A stretch of DNA of 64,000 nt, from the NCBI RefSeq assembly GCF_014196305.1, contig NZ_JACIDJ010000001.1:124001-188000 (forward strand), given 5' to 3'. Source of the stretch: Roseococcus suduntuyensis. Lineage in GTDB: Bacteria; Pseudomonadota; Alphaproteobacteria; Acetobacterales; Acetobacteraceae. Within the stretch, counting starts at the first letter, position 1. Every line of letters starts with the position of its first letter. The notes beneath the pieces were generated by a model. It ran no database searches. It saw only the letters and a program-made list of their open reading frames with translations, and was not told the DNA's origin. Below are positions 54,903-64,000 of this stretch, piece after piece. Both the position numbers and the translations under genes were made by a program.

Positions 54903-55813
54903 CCGTCAGTGGTCGGCCGCGGCCGCCGAGCGGCGCTCAGGGAGAGGGGGCGGCCGCACCCTCGGGCAGCGACACCTCGGCCGTGTTCAACGCGAAGGAG
55001 ACGGCGGTGTAGTAGCCGGCGAGGCCGAGCAGCTCTTCAAGCCCGCCGATGCACATGTCACGGTGCTCCTGACGGTACTATCACCCATCGAGGAACGCCT
55101 CGGCATCACCCGGCGCCTCGCCGCCGCCATCCTGGATCCACGCTGGACATCTGTGGCCCTCTTTTCCGAGCGTGACGCCTTGCGGCCCCATCGCTAGAGT
55201 GCTGCCCAGGGGACCCGGACCCATAAGCGCGGGGACCGTCGGAGACGCCGCACGGTGGGGCGGATCGATGGCCGTGGTGGGGATGGCGGCGACCCCGTCT
55301 AGCTCCCACCAGGCTGGTCGTCATAGGGCTGGCCGAGACGGATGGAGCGTGCCCGGCATGGTGGCGCTGCTGGGTACGCCTATCCGTCAATTCGCTGCCA
55401 AATCCCTCATCACCCCGTTCCCCGTAGTAACGCCACCAACCCATTGGCGGTCCCATCCACCCGCGCGATGACGGTCTGCCCTGGCGTGAGCGTCGGCGTG
55501 GTCGAGCCCCGCACAAACCCCACGCTCTGCGTATTGGCCACGTCGTTATGCAGCAAATTGACCCGCACCACCGCAAGCAGCGTCACCATGTTCGATCTGT
55601 CGCGCGTACCGTGAATGCTGGCCGACGCGAAAGGCCGCTCCGCCCCGCCCTGTGGCCAACCGCGACACCGTGCCCACCTGCTTCATCGTCTCGAACACTC
55701 CGGGAAAGCGAAAGCTCTCCGACCCCTATAGCTCATCGAGTGCTGACCCATTGCGCAGCTGGGCCGCGCAATCCGCTGCCCGCTCTGCAGATAGCAATAT
55801 CATGATCCAACAA
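54903..55813. other. Degenerate intergenic DNA with possible phage-gene fragments
   Basis: No convincing full gene is present in these 911 bases. On the minus strand a 59-residue frame at 55410-55589 (MVTLLAVVRVNLLHNDVANT, then SVGFVRGSTTPTLTPGQTV...) reads like a structural-protein fragment. Further upstream (about 55600-55800) is a frame with an internal TAG (AADCAAQLRNGSALDEL, stop, SESFRFPGVFETMKQVGTVSRL). They lie in different frames, as decayed pieces of one or two genes would. Confidence 0.45.
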
Positions 55814-57400
55814 TCACTTGGCTGATTGGGGCCAGTGGAGCGAATGGTCCCTCAGCCGCGCGATGCGCTCGGGGGTCGCCTCGAAGTTGAGCCGCAACGG
55901 GCGCTCGACCGTCACTTTCAGGAAGCCGAACTCTGCATTGTCGAAGATGCGGGAAACGACCCGCTCCTCCCACGCGCCATCCACCAGCACCCGCTCTGTC
56001 TCACCATCCCGGAAATTGCCGTACAACTCGGTTAGCCGCGCGATGTGGGCGTCGGAGAGCTCATTCCGCTTGTTGTTCAGGCTCTTCTTCATTTTCTGGA
56101 AGAAGCGCGTGCCATCGATCAGCTGAACCTTGCCCCGGCGCTCCGGAGGCTTCCGATTGGACACGAGCCAGACGTAGGTGAAGATGCCCGTGTTGTAGAA
56201 AAGCTGGTCCGGTAGGGCGATGATGGCCTCAAGCCAGTCCTTCTCGATGATCCAGCGCCGAATGTTGGATGGACCCGAGCCTGCATCACCGCTGAAGAGA
56301 GGCGAGCCATTGAAGATGATGGCGATCCTGGAGCCGTCCCCGCCTCGGCCCGGCGCGTCATGCATCTTGGAGATCATGTGCTGCAGGAAGAGCAGCGATC
56401 CGTCATTGATCGCAGGCAGGCCGGCGCCGAAGCGCCCGTCGAAGCCTACCTCCTCATGCTCTTTGGTGACGATCCGCTGCTGTTCCTTCCATTCGACGCC
56501 GAAGGGAGGGTTGGCCAGCATGTAGTGGAACTTCTTGTCGGGGAAACCATCCTTGGTCTTGCCATCGCCGAGCGTGTCACCAAGGACGATGTTGCCCGTC
56601 TCCTCATCCTTGATGAGCATGTCGGCGCAGCAGATCGCCCAACTCTCGTCGTTGTATTCCTGGCCGTAGAGCCCGAGGTTCGCCTTGAGATTCTGCGCCC
56701 TGATCGTTTCCTCTGAGACCGACAGCATGCCGCCGGTGCCGCAGGTCGGATCGTAGATCTCTCGATAGACGCCGGCCTTGTAGACGTCCTCTTCGCCTGT
56801 GTAGATCAGGTGTGTCATCAGTCGGATGACTTCACGCGGCGTGAAGTGATCGCCGGCCTCCTCGTTCGCCTGCTCGTTGAAGCGCATGACGAGGTGCTCG
56901 AAGATGTAGCCCATCTCCAAGTTGCTGATTTTATCCGGGTGCAGGTCCACATCGGACATCAGCTTCACTATGTTGAAGAGGCGGTTGCTCGCGTCGAGCT
57001 TCTCGATCTGCTCTCCAAATTTGAACTTGTCGAAGATGCGCCGAGCTGTCTCCGAGAATCCGTTGATGTAGGACACCAGGTTGGGCGCGATATTCTCGCT
57101 GTCGCCGAGCAGCTTCTCGAAGGTGTAAGGGCTGACGTTGTAGAGCGGCTGCTTGCGGTCTGGCCCAACAATCTTGGTGAGGAGACGCGGTATAGCCCGT
57201 TCAGGCGTGCCGGCAGCCATGAGCCTGGCGTGCTCGCGGATGACTGCGTCCTTGCTGGGTTCCAACACGCAATCGAACCGACGCAGCACCACCATGGGCA
57301 GCATCACCAGCCGGTACTGTGGGGGCCGGTAGGGGCCACGCAGGCGGTTGGCGATGTCCCAGATCGTGCCGGCAATCGCTTTGTGGTTCTCGGTGAGCAT
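55814..57400 (-). CDS. hsdM: Type I restriction-modification DNA methyltransferase subunit HsdM, apparently C-terminally shortened
   Basis: This 528-residue N6-adenine methyltransferase has the SAM motif DPTCGTGGML (217-226), catalytic NPPFG (297-301), the N-terminal HsdM helical domain and the HFTPREVIRLM segment. It ends abruptly after VERPLRLNFEATPERIARLRDHS, where longer family members continue for over 100 residues, so the 3' end looks lost. No hsdS or hsdR is in the window. The gene is visibly less GC-rich than its surroundings, a sign of transfer. Without a specificity subunit it probably does not methylate on its own. Confidence 0.85.
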   Translation of the reverse strand: MLTENHKAIAGTIWDIANRLRGPYRPPQYRLVMLPMVVLRRFDCVLEPSKDAVIREHARLMAAGTPERAIPRLLTKIVGPDRKQPLYNVSPYTFEKLLGDSENIAPNLVSYINGFSETARRIFDKFKFGEQIEKLDASNRLFNIVKLMSDVDLHPDKISNLEMGYIFEHLVMRFNEQANEEAGDHFTPREVIRLMTHLIYTGEEDVYKAGVYREIYDPTCGTGGMLSVSEETIRAQNLKANLGLYGQEYNDESWAICCADMLIKDEETGNIVLGDTLGDGKTKDGFPDKKFHYMLANPPFGVEWKEQQRIVTKEHEEVGFDGRFGAGLPAINDGSLLFLQHMISKMHDAPGRGGDGSRIAIIFNGSPLFSGDAGSGPSNIRRWIIEKDWLEAIIALPDQLFYNTGIFTYVWLVSNRKPPERRGKVQLIDGTRFFQKMKKSLNNKRNELSDAHIARLTELYGNFRDGETERVLVDGAWEERVVSRIFDNAEFGFLKVTVERPLRLNFEATPERIARLRDHSLHWPQSAK

Positions 57401-57701
57401 CTGTCCGTTCGATTCCCCTGAGTAGGCATTTTTATGGACTCAGCCGGAATGTCATAGGTCGCGATGCGGCAGATGCAGCAGAGAATCAGGCAGTGGCCGG
57501 GCCTGTGCCGGGAGGGGGACTGCCAACCGATGACCAGGGAAGAGGAAGCAGAGTGTTGGAGCGCGCGGCGCTCGTCTCGCCCTCGGCCAGTTGCTCCCCC
57601 CATCGATCCAGGACCGATGAACCAGCTACCCGGTTTCCGCTTTCCGGTGCCCTTCGCCCGACCAAACGGCGTTCGGAAACATCCCAAGCTTCGATCCGAG
57701 A

Positions 57702-57899
57702 GAATGACAGAATTTCAATGGGATAAGGCTTGAGGGTAGAATCATCCCACCCCCGAGCTTCGGAGACTCTCGCTCTTCCAGAGAACCATTTCCGGGATCG
57801 TTGCGTTCTCCAACCCTCAAGCCGACACGGGGAAACCCCAGGAAACCTGCGGTTCACGGCGCCAACGGCGAAAAAGACATATGAGGTTGGGAGGCCGAC

Positions 57900-57905
<6 letters not shown>
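57702..57905. repeat. Right copy of the approximately 200-bp direct repeat, abutting tRNA-Gly
   Basis: It matches 42512-42710 in the same orientation. Its internal inverted repeat is perfect over 11 bases: GGCTTGAGGGT at 57727-57737 and ACCCTCAAGCC at 57813-57823. The copy ends in the 3' end of the tRNA-Gly gene. This is where tyrosine-recombinase elements typically attach. The preceding 300 bases (57401-57701), upstream of hsdM, show no gene. Confidence 0.85.
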
Positions 57906-57974
<69 letters not shown>

Positions 57975-58049
57975 TCGTGGCGTGGCGGGTGATTGCCATG
58001 GTTCGCAGACCCTCGCAACCCCCCCGTCGGGAAAACCCCACCGGAAAAG

Positions 58050-59246
58050 CTACGCCCCCCGCCCCAGCCGGCGCAGCACCCACAGCCCCGCCAGCGTCAC
58101 CACCGCCAGGTGCCCGAAGGCCAGGCCCCAGCCCAGCGCACCCCCGCCGCCCAGGTCCAGCATCAGCCCCACGCCCAGCGGCCCCAGGAAGCCGCCCGCA
58201 TAGCCCGCCATGCTGTGCAGCCCCATGGTGGCACCCCGCAGACGCTTGTCGGCCGCCTGGACGGTGCCCGCGGTCAGCGCCGCGCTGTCCAGGTAGATGG
58301 CGGCGTTCCACAGCAGCACCAGCGCCACCGCCAACGGCAGCGAGACACTCCCGGCCCAGCCCGTCAGCACCGACAGCGCGGCAGCGGCCCCCATGGCCCC
58401 CAGCACCACCCGCCCCCGCCCATGCTTCTGCGCCATCTCGTTGCCAGTGATGGAAACCGCGATGCCCAGCAGCCCCGCCAGCGTGAACAGCAAGGCCGGC
58501 GCCGGCAGCCAGGACGGCGCGCCCAGCTGCGCCTGGGACGCCACCAGGAAGGTCACGGCCCAGGCGCGCAGGGCGGCCAGTTCCCAGGTGTGAACGGTGT
58601 AGCCCGCGATCCAGCCCAGGGCCTGGCGGTTCCGCAACACCGGCCGGAAGTCCAGCAGGCGGCCCGGCGCCGGGGCGGGCCGCGCATCGGGCAGCAACCA
58701 GGCCGCGATGCCCAGCGCCAGCCCCGCCATGACGGTGCCGAACAGGAAGGCCGCCCCCGGCCCCGCCAGCGCGTCGAACAGCCCGGCAAAGGCAAAGGAC
58801 AAGGCCCCCGCCAGCCCCACACCCGCCGCATGCCAGGACACGGCGCGGGATTGCGCCGCACCCTCCAGCGGGTCGGTCAGGGCCTTGAGGCCGGGCATGT
58901 AGCAGGCCGCCCAGCCCACCCCCGCCATGGCCCGCAACAGCATCCCGGACCAGAACCCGTCCGCCCAGACCACGAAGCCCAGGTGCGAGACCAGCGTCAG
59001 CGCCGCCCCGCACAGGTAGATGCGCCGCGGCGCCATGCGGTCGGTCAGGGCCAGCAGCACCGGCACGGCGGGCACATAGGCGGCGAAGAAGATGCCGACC
59101 AGCCAGCCCGCCTCGGTGTTGGACAGCTCCCACCGCGCCATGAAGCCGGGCAGCAGCGCGGGCAGGGTGAAGGCGCCCACCTGCACGCCGAACTGCGCCA
59201 GCACCATGGCCCGGAGGAAGCCGCTGGTGCCGGGCGCCGGCCTCAC
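58050..59246 (-). CDS. MFS transporter
   Basis: This 398-residue protein has about twelve membrane helices and typical MFS features, including ALTDRMAPRRIYLCGA between helices 2 and 3 and a central loop at LPDARPAPAPGRLLDFRPVL. It resembles the YbjJ/CynX-like group, but the cargo is unknown. The start is a GTG at 59246 overlapping the stop of the upstream flavoprotein gene (GTGA). An upstream start inside that gene is less likely. It is the third gene of a leftward operon. Confidence 0.85.
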   Translation of the reverse strand: MRPAPGTSGFLRAMVLAQFGVQVGAFTLPALLPGFMARWELSNTEAGWLVGIFFAAYVPAVPVLLALTDRMAPRRIYLCGAALTLVSHLGFVVWADGFWSGMLLRAMAGVGWAACYMPGLKALTDPLEGAAQSRAVSWHAAGVGLAGALSFAFAGLFDALAGPGAAFLFGTVMAGLALGIAAWLLPDARPAPAPGRLLDFRPVLRNRQALGWIAGYTVHTWELAALRAWAVTFLVASQAQLGAPSWLPAPALLFTLAGLLGIAVSITGNEMAQKHGRGRVVLGAMGAAAALSVLTGWAGSVSLPLAVALVLLWNAAIYLDSAALTAGTVQAADKRLRGATMGLHSMAGYAGGFLGPLGVGLMLDLGGGGALGWGLAFGHLAVVTLAGLWVLRRLGRGA

Positions 59247-60418
59247 AGCGCCTCGCCCGCCGCCCAGCCGCTCGACCAGGCCCACTGGAAATTGTAGCCG
59301 CCCAGCCAGCCCGTGACGTCCACCGCCTCACCGACCACGAAGAGGCCAGGCACCGCGCGCGCTTCCATGGTCTGCTGCGACAAGGCGCGGGTGTCCACGC
59401 CGCCCAGCGTCACCTCGGCCTTGGCATAGCCCTCCGTGCCCGCGGGCTCCAGGCGCCAGGATTTCAGCAGCGTCCCCAGCGCGCGGAGGTCCGCATCGCG
59501 CGTGTCGGCCAGACGGCCAGGCAGGTGAAGGGCCGCCAGGGCCTGCGCCAGGCGCTGCGGCAGGGCCTCGGCCAGCAGGGTGCGGCCCTCGGCGCGGGGG
59601 CGGGCGCGCTTGCCCTCCAGCAGCCAGGCGGAGGCGTCACGGTGGGGCAGCAGGTCGAGCGTCAGCGCCTCGCCCTCCCGCCAGTAGGAGGAGGCCTGGA
59701 GGATGGCCGGGCCGGACAACCCGCGATGGGTGAACAGCATGGCCTCCTCGAACGCCACGCGCCCGCAGCGGGCCATGGCATCCAGCGCCACGCCCGCCAG
59801 GGGGCGCATCAGTTCCAGCGCCTCACCCGCAAAGGTCAGCGGCACCAGGCCGGGGCGCAGCGCCGTCAGCGGCAGGCCGAAGCGCCGCGCCACGTCATGC
59901 GCGAAGCCCGTGGCGCCCATCTTGGGAATGGACAGCCCGCCGGTGGCCAGCACCAAAGCGGGTGCGGTGAAGACGCCCCGGCTGGTCTCGATACGATACC
60001 CCGTGTTGCGCACGATGTCGGTGACGCGGCAATCGAGCCGGATCTCCACCCCCGCCGCCGCGCATTCCGCCAGCAGCATCGCCACGATGGCCCGCGCCGA
60101 GCCATCGCAGAACAACTGCCCCAGCGTCTTCTCATGGAAGGGAATGCCATGCCGCCGCACCAGCGCGATGAAGTCATGCTGCGTGTAGCGCGCCAGGGCC
60201 GAGCGGGCGAAATGCGGGTTGGCGGAGAGAAAGCGCTCCGGCACGCAGCCCGTATTGGTGAAGTTGCAGCGCCCGCCGCCGCTGATGAGAATCTTCTTCC
60301 CCGCCGCCTCGGCATGGTCCAGCAGCAGCACGCGCCGCCCGCGCTGCCCCGCGCGCATGGCGGCGAACAGCCCGGCCGCGCCGGCGCCGATCACCACCGC
60401 GTCATAGGCCGTGTTCAC
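59243..60418 (-). CDS. NAD(P)/FAD-dependent oxidoreductase, HI0933/BaiN family
   Basis: This 391-residue flavoprotein has the FAD-binding AVVIGAGAAGLFAAMRAGQRGRRVLLLD and the family hallmark GKKILISGGGRCNFTN. Also present are LATGGLSIPKMGATGFAHDVAR and the C-terminal GLFVVGEAVDVTGWLGGYNFQWAWSSGW. These proteins are reductases of largely unknown substrate (BaiN reduces bile-acid intermediates). The start is a GTG at 60418 inside the stop of the preceding gene, so translation is coupled. Confidence 0.9.
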   Translation of the reverse strand: MNTAYDAVVIGAGAAGLFAAMRAGQRGRRVLLLDHAEAAGKKILISGGGRCNFTNTGCVPERFLSANPHFARSALARYTQHDFIALVRRHGIPFHEKTLGQLFCDGSARAIVAMLLAECAAAGVEIRLDCRVTDIVRNTGYRIETSRGVFTAPALVLATGGLSIPKMGATGFAHDVARRFGLPLTALRPGLVPLTFAGEALELMRPLAGVALDAMARCGRVAFEEAMLFTHRGLSGPAILQASSYWREGEALTLDLLPHRDASAWLLEGKRARPRAEGRTLLAEALPQRLAQALAALHLPGRLADTRDADLRALGTLLKSWRLEPAGTEGYAKAEVTLGGVDTRALSQQTMEARAVPGLFVVGEAVDVTGWLGGYNFQWAWSSGWAAGEAL

Positions 60419-62061
60419 GCGGCTTCCTGCGACAGCCCCGCCATGTCGCGCCCCACCGCCTCGGCCACGCGGATACCGTCCACCCCCGCCGAGAAGATGC
60501 CGCCCGCATAGCCGGCCCCCTCACCCGCCGGATACAGCCCGCGCGTGTTCACGCTATGGAAGGACGCGTCCCGCCGGATGCGCACGGGCGAGGAGGTGCG
60601 CGTCTCCACCCCCGTCATCACCGCATCCTCCATGTCGAAGCCCGGGATGCTGCGCGCGAATTGCGGCAGCGCCTCGCGGATCGCCGCCACCGCGAAATCG
60701 GGCAGGCAGAGCGAAAGGTCGGTCGGCGTGACACCCGGCTTGTAGCTGGGCACCGCGCTGCCGAGGTGGGTGGATGGCCGCCCCGCCAGGAAATCCCCCA
60801 CGCGCTGCGCCGGCGCGCGGTAGTCGCCGCCACCCACCACGAAGGCGCGTTCTTCCCAGTGGCGCTGGAAGGCGATGCCGGCGAGCGGCCCGCCCGGGTA
60901 GTCCACCTCCGGCGTGATGCCGACGACGATGCCGGCATTCGCGTTCCGCTCGGCGCGCGAATACTGGCTCATCCCATTGGTCACCAGGCGTCCAGGCTCG
61001 CTGGCGGCGGCGACCACGGTGCCGCCGGGACACATGCAGAAGGAATAGACGCCGCGGCCATTCGTGCCGTGATGCACCAGCTTGTAGTCCGCAGCGCCCA
61101 GGATGGGGTTGCCCGCGAAGGTGCCGAAGCGTGCGCGGTCAATGACGGATTGCGGGTGCTCGATCCGCACGCCGATGGAGAAGGGCTTGGCCTCCACATG
61201 CACGCCGCGGGCGTGCAGCACCTCGAAGGTGTCGCGGGCGGAGTGGCCGATGGCCAGCACGACATGGTCCGTCTCGATGGTGTCGCCCGCCTCGGTGACG
61301 ACGCTGCGCATGTGGCGCTGCCCGTCGCGCCCGGTCTCGATGAGGAAGTCCGTCACCTTGGTGCCGAAGCGGTATTCGCCGCCCAGCGCCTCGACCTTCG
61401 CGCGCATGGATTCCACCATCTGCACCAGGCGGAAGGTGCCGATATGCGGCTTGGCCACCCAGAGGATCTCCTCGGGCGCGCCGGCCTGCACGAATTCGGT
61501 CAGCACCTTGCGGCCCAGATGCTGCGGGTCCTTGATGCCCGACCAGAGCTTGCCGTCCGAGAAGGTGCCCGCGCCGCCCTCGCCGAATTGCACATTGCTC
61601 TCGGGCGTCAGCACGCCGCGGCGCCACAACCCCCAGGTGTCCTTGGTGCGCTCCCGCACCACCTTCCCGCGATCGAGGATGATGGGCCTGAAGCCCATCT
61701 CCGCCAGGATCAGCGCGGCGAAGAGCCCGCAAGGCCCGGTGCCGATCACGACCGGCCGGCGCGCGGGCGGCGCGGCCGCATGCGCCACATGGCGGTAGCT
61801 GGTGTCCGGGCGCGGCCCCAGCGTGCGCGCCAGCGCCTTGTCGCCCGCGGCGCGCTTGAGCAGCGCGGCCTCATCGGCCACGGCGAAGTCCACGGAATAG
61901 ACCAGCTCGATGGCCGAGCGCCGCCGCGCATCCCAGGCGCGCCGCGCCACCTCGTGCGACAGAAGCTCATCCCGTCGCAGCCCCAGCCGCGCCACCACCG
62001 CGGTGGCGATGGCGTCGGGCGCGTGGTCCAGCGGCAGGCGCAGTTCGGTCAGTCTCAGCAT
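60415..62061 (-). CDS. FAD-dependent oxidoreductase of the COG2509-type
   Basis: This 548-residue protein has an N-terminal ACT-like region (MLRLTELRLPLDHAPDAI..., RRSAIELVYSVDFAVADE), followed by an FAD domain: RPVVIGTGPCGLFAALILAEMGFRPIILDRG. The segments VQFGEGGAGTFSDGKLWSGIKD, YSFCMCPGGTVVAAASEPG and NTRGLYPAGEGAGYAGGI are diagnostic of this uncharacterised family. The biochemical role is unknown. The ATG at 62061 gives the family N terminus. It is the first gene of the three-gene overlapped operon and is divergent from the TRAP permease across 192 bases. Confidence 0.88.
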   Translation of the reverse strand: MLRLTELRLPLDHAPDAIATAVVARLGLRRDELLSHEVARRAWDARRRSAIELVYSVDFAVADEAALLKRAAGDKALARTLGPRPDTSYRHVAHAAAPPARRPVVIGTGPCGLFAALILAEMGFRPIILDRGKVVRERTKDTWGLWRRGVLTPESNVQFGEGGAGTFSDGKLWSGIKDPQHLGRKVLTEFVQAGAPEEILWVAKPHIGTFRLVQMVESMRAKVEALGGEYRFGTKVTDFLIETGRDGQRHMRSVVTEAGDTIETDHVVLAIGHSARDTFEVLHARGVHVEAKPFSIGVRIEHPQSVIDRARFGTFAGNPILGAADYKLVHHGTNGRGVYSFCMCPGGTVVAAASEPGRLVTNGMSQYSRAERNANAGIVVGITPEVDYPGGPLAGIAFQRHWEERAFVVGGGDYRAPAQRVGDFLAGRPSTHLGSAVPSYKPGVTPTDLSLCLPDFAVAAIREALPQFARSIPGFDMEDAVMTGVETRTSSPVRIRRDASFHSVNTRGLYPAGEGAGYAGGIFSAGVDGIRVAEAVGRDMAGLSQEAA

Positions 62062-62253
62062 GGCTCGTCTCTCAACGGTCCTGGATAGGGCGGCGCGCGG
62101 CATTTGGCGACAGGTGGCGTGTCATTCCGTTAACCTGTCATTTCCGCTTGACCTCCGTTGCGTCTGCCGCCATCCGCATCGGCCAAGAATGTCGCGAACG
62201 ACACCGGGCGGGCATTGATATTTCACGATGGATTTTCTGGGGGCAGGACACGT

Positions 62254-64000
62254 ATGGCGCAGACACGCCCGAACGACGACGTGAACACCGAGATCGAGGA
62301 TCTCGAATTCGCCAGCGCGCGGCGCGAACTGCCGGGGCTGCAGGGCATGGTCTGGCGCGCCGCCGCCACCGCCTTCGTGTCCTTCCACCTCTGGATCCTG
62401 CTGGTGCAGCCGGTGGACCCCACCGTGTCCCGCGCCATCCACGTCTTCTTCGGCGCCGCACTCGGCTTCGCGCTGTTCGCGCCGCGCGCCAGCACCAACC
62501 TGGTGCGCCCGGTCCCGCTGTATGACTGGGTGCTGATCGGCCTCTCCCTCATCATCCCGTTCCACTACATCTTCGACGCCGACGGCATCGAGATGCGCAC
62601 CTTCATGGGCCCCAACCTGCAGGACCTGCTGGTGGCCGGCGTGGGCATCCTGCTGGTGCTGGAATTCGCGCGCCGCACGGCAGGGCTGGTGATGCCGCTC
62701 ATCGCCGTCACCTTCATCGCCTATTGCTTCGTGGGCCCCTGGATGCCGGGCATCCTGTTCCATCGCGGCGTCGCCTTCGACCAGCTGCTGGTGGAGCTGT
62801 TCAACAACAATGGCGTGCTGGGCACCATCGTGCAGGTCAGCGCCAGCTTCATCATCATGTTCGTGGTCTTCGCCACCTTCCTCCAGAAATCCAATGCGGG
62901 CGAGTATTTCAACGACGTGGCGCTCGCCCTGGTGGGGCGGCTGCGCGGCGGGCCGGCCAAGGTCACGGTGCTGTCGGGCATCATGTTCGGCGCGGTCTCG
63001 GGCTCGGCGGTGGCCAATGTGGTGGCGTCCGGCGCCTTCACCATCCCCATGATGCGCCGCGTGGGCTATGACCGCGCCACCGCCGGCGCCATCGAGGCCA
63101 CCAGCTCCACCGGCGGACAGATCACCCCGCCCGTCATGGGCGCCGGCGCCTTCATCATGGCCGAGGTGCTGGGCATCCCCTACACCGAGATCGCGCTGGC
63201 GGGCCTCATTCCCGCGCTGCTCTTCTACTGGGCCAACTACACGCATTGCGACCTGAACGCGCGCAAGCTCGGCATCCGGGGCCTGCCGCGCGACGAGCTG
63301 CCGCGCTGGACCACCATCCTGCGCCGCCTCTACATGGCCTCGCCGCTGATCCTGCTGATCTTCATGCTGGTGCAGGGTTTCTCGCCCTTCCGGGCCGCGG
63401 CCTGGGGCATCGCGGCCACGCTGGTCATCATGATCGTCACCTCGCTGGTGCACCGGGTGTGGCTGCAGCGGCAGGGGCTGTTCACCGGCACCGCCTCGGC
63501 CGTCATCGAGACCGTGGCGCAGATCTATGACGCGCTGCACGGCTCCATGAAGGAGGTGATGCAGCTGATTGCCGTCTGCGCCGCGGCGGGCATCGTGGCG
63601 GGCGTCATCGGCGTCACCGGCGTGGGCGGGCGCTTCGCCTCCATGCTGCTGGACGTGGCCGGCGCGTCCTCGCTGTTGGCCATGGTCTTCGCCATGCTGG
63701 TCGCCATCATCCTGGGCATGGGCGTGCCCACCACCGCCGCCTATGCCATCGCGGCGGCCGTGGTGGCGCCAGGCCTGATCCGCATCGGGGTCGAGCCGCT
63801 GGTGGCGCACATGTTCATCTTCTACTTCGCCATCCTCTCGGCCATCACGCCGCCGGTGGCGCTGGCCTCCTTCGCGGCCGCCTCCATGGCCAGGGCGGAC
63901 ATGTGGCAGACCAGCGTGATCGCGCTGAAACTGGGGCTGGCCACCTTCATCGTGCCCTACATGTTCTGGCTCTCGCCCGCGCTGCTGGCGCAGGGCTCGC
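62254..64000 (+). CDS. TRAP transporter fused permease (4TM-12TM), incomplete at window end
   Basis: The frame from the ATG at 62254 stays open to the window end (over 580 residues). It encodes a DctQ-DctM fusion: an early block of helices, then the DctM-type core with SGIMFGAVSGSAVANVVASGAFTIPMM, SSTGGQITPPVMGAGAFIMAE and ILGMGVPTTAAYAIAAAVVAPGL. This is the fused TRAP permease family that works with a TAXI-type periplasmic binding protein, probably encoded just outside the window. AGGA lies five bases before the start. An ATG at 62228 is out of frame. Confidence 0.93.
   Translation, partial: MAQTRPNDDVNTEIEDLEFASARRELPGLQGMVWRAAATAFVSFHLWILLVQPVDPTVSRAIHVFFGAALGFALFAPRASTNLVRPVPLYDWVLIGLSLIIPFHYIFDADGIEMRTFMGPNLQDLLVAGVGILLVLEFARRTAGLVMPLIAVTFIAYCFVGPWMPGILFHRGVAFDQLLVELFNNNGVLGTIVQVSASFIIMFVVFATFLQKSNAGEYFNDVALALVGRLRGGPAKVTVLSGIMFGAVSGSAVANVVASGAFTIPMMRRVGYDRATAGAIEATSSTGGQITPPVMGAGAFIMAEVLGIPYTEIALAGLIPALLFYWANYTHCDLNARKLGIRGLPRDELPRWTTILRRLYMASPLILLIFMLVQGFSPFRAAAWGIAATLVIMIVTSLVHRVWLQRQGLFTGTASAVIETVAQIYDALHGSMKEVMQLIAVCAAAGIVAGVIGVTGVGGRFASMLLDVAGASSLLAMVFAMLVAIILGMGVPTTAAYAIAAAVVAPGLIRIGVEPLVAHMFIFYFAILSAITPPVALASFAAASMARADMWQTSVIALKLGLATFIVPYMFWLSPALLAQGS

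Noticed and set aside
55106-55576. A 156-codon minus-strand frame in the degenerate region
   Set aside because: It is low in hydrophobic residues and reads across a better small frame at 55410-55589; no domain or ribosome site was seen.
62148-62525. A 125-codon plus-strand frame at the TRAP permease start
   Set aside because: It is out of frame with the clear membrane protein from 62254 and has arginine-rich shadow composition.

Overview
The window is high-GC DNA, dense with genes and with many 4-base ATGA or GTGA gene overlaps. Its content (a PQQ membrane dehydrogenase, HWE histidine kinases, DUF1289, Fur-family and TRAP genes, several peptide-type ABC systems) fits an alphaproteobacterium, most likely an Acetobacteraceae/Roseomonas-like species. 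That placement is an inference from protein sequence style, not from a marker gene.

Layout. 1-1.3 kb: the end of ureG and a PuuE-type allantoinase/deacetylase, suggesting purine and urea catabolism. 1.4-6.7 kb: an HWE kinase, a response regulator and a large multi-PAS HWE kinase. 6.8-11 kb: an ABC-F ATPase, then an alpha/beta hydrolase and a GMC oxidoreductase. 11-19.7 kb: a redox-defence neighbourhood with oxyR divergent from katG (an exact OxyR-type site lies between them), a Fur-family regulator, a PQQ membrane dehydrogenase and the ergothioneine genes egtD and egtB. 19.8-26.4 kb: a divergon of seven genes. One arm encodes an exported MBL-fold protein, an exported SMP-30-like propeller and a remarkable ferritin-like/Fe-S/double-CDGSH fusion. 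The other arm encodes DUF2141, an SDR, a TetR regulator and a membrane protein. Four GTTGAC-N3-GTCAAC-type sites lie in the shared promoter region. 26.4-31.4 kb: short genes, a lone peptide-type binding protein and two tandem repeat arrays. 30.5-39.3 kb: a GntR regulator with matching operator-like sites facing a PEP-mutase/ICL-family lyase and a complete ABC uptake operon, which ends in an isochorismatase-family hydrolase and a glutaredoxin-DinB fusion. 39.3-42.5 kb: an extensin-like protein and a second ABC operon whose binding-protein gene is broken.

42.5-57.9 kb looks like an acquired or rearranged segment of about 15.4 kb. It is bounded by two diverged direct repeats of about 200 bp, the right one abutting the 3' end of a tRNA-Gly. 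It carries kdpFABCDE with an extra 27-residue mini-protein, a phage-tail-like beta-helix fragment, an IS3 transposase remnant, a multicopper oxidase, degenerate DNA and a solitary hsdM that looks cut short. The left repeat begins exactly where the ABC binding-protein gene is cut. 58-64 kb: a tightly overlapped operon of two FAD-dependent proteins and an MFS transporter, then the start of a fused TRAP permease that runs off the window.

A dispersed family of palindromic intergenic repeats (core dyad GGCTTCGG/CCGAAGCC flanked by CTGAT and ATCAG) occurs at several gene ends. A related palindrome is amplified into a four-copy 52-bp tandem array.
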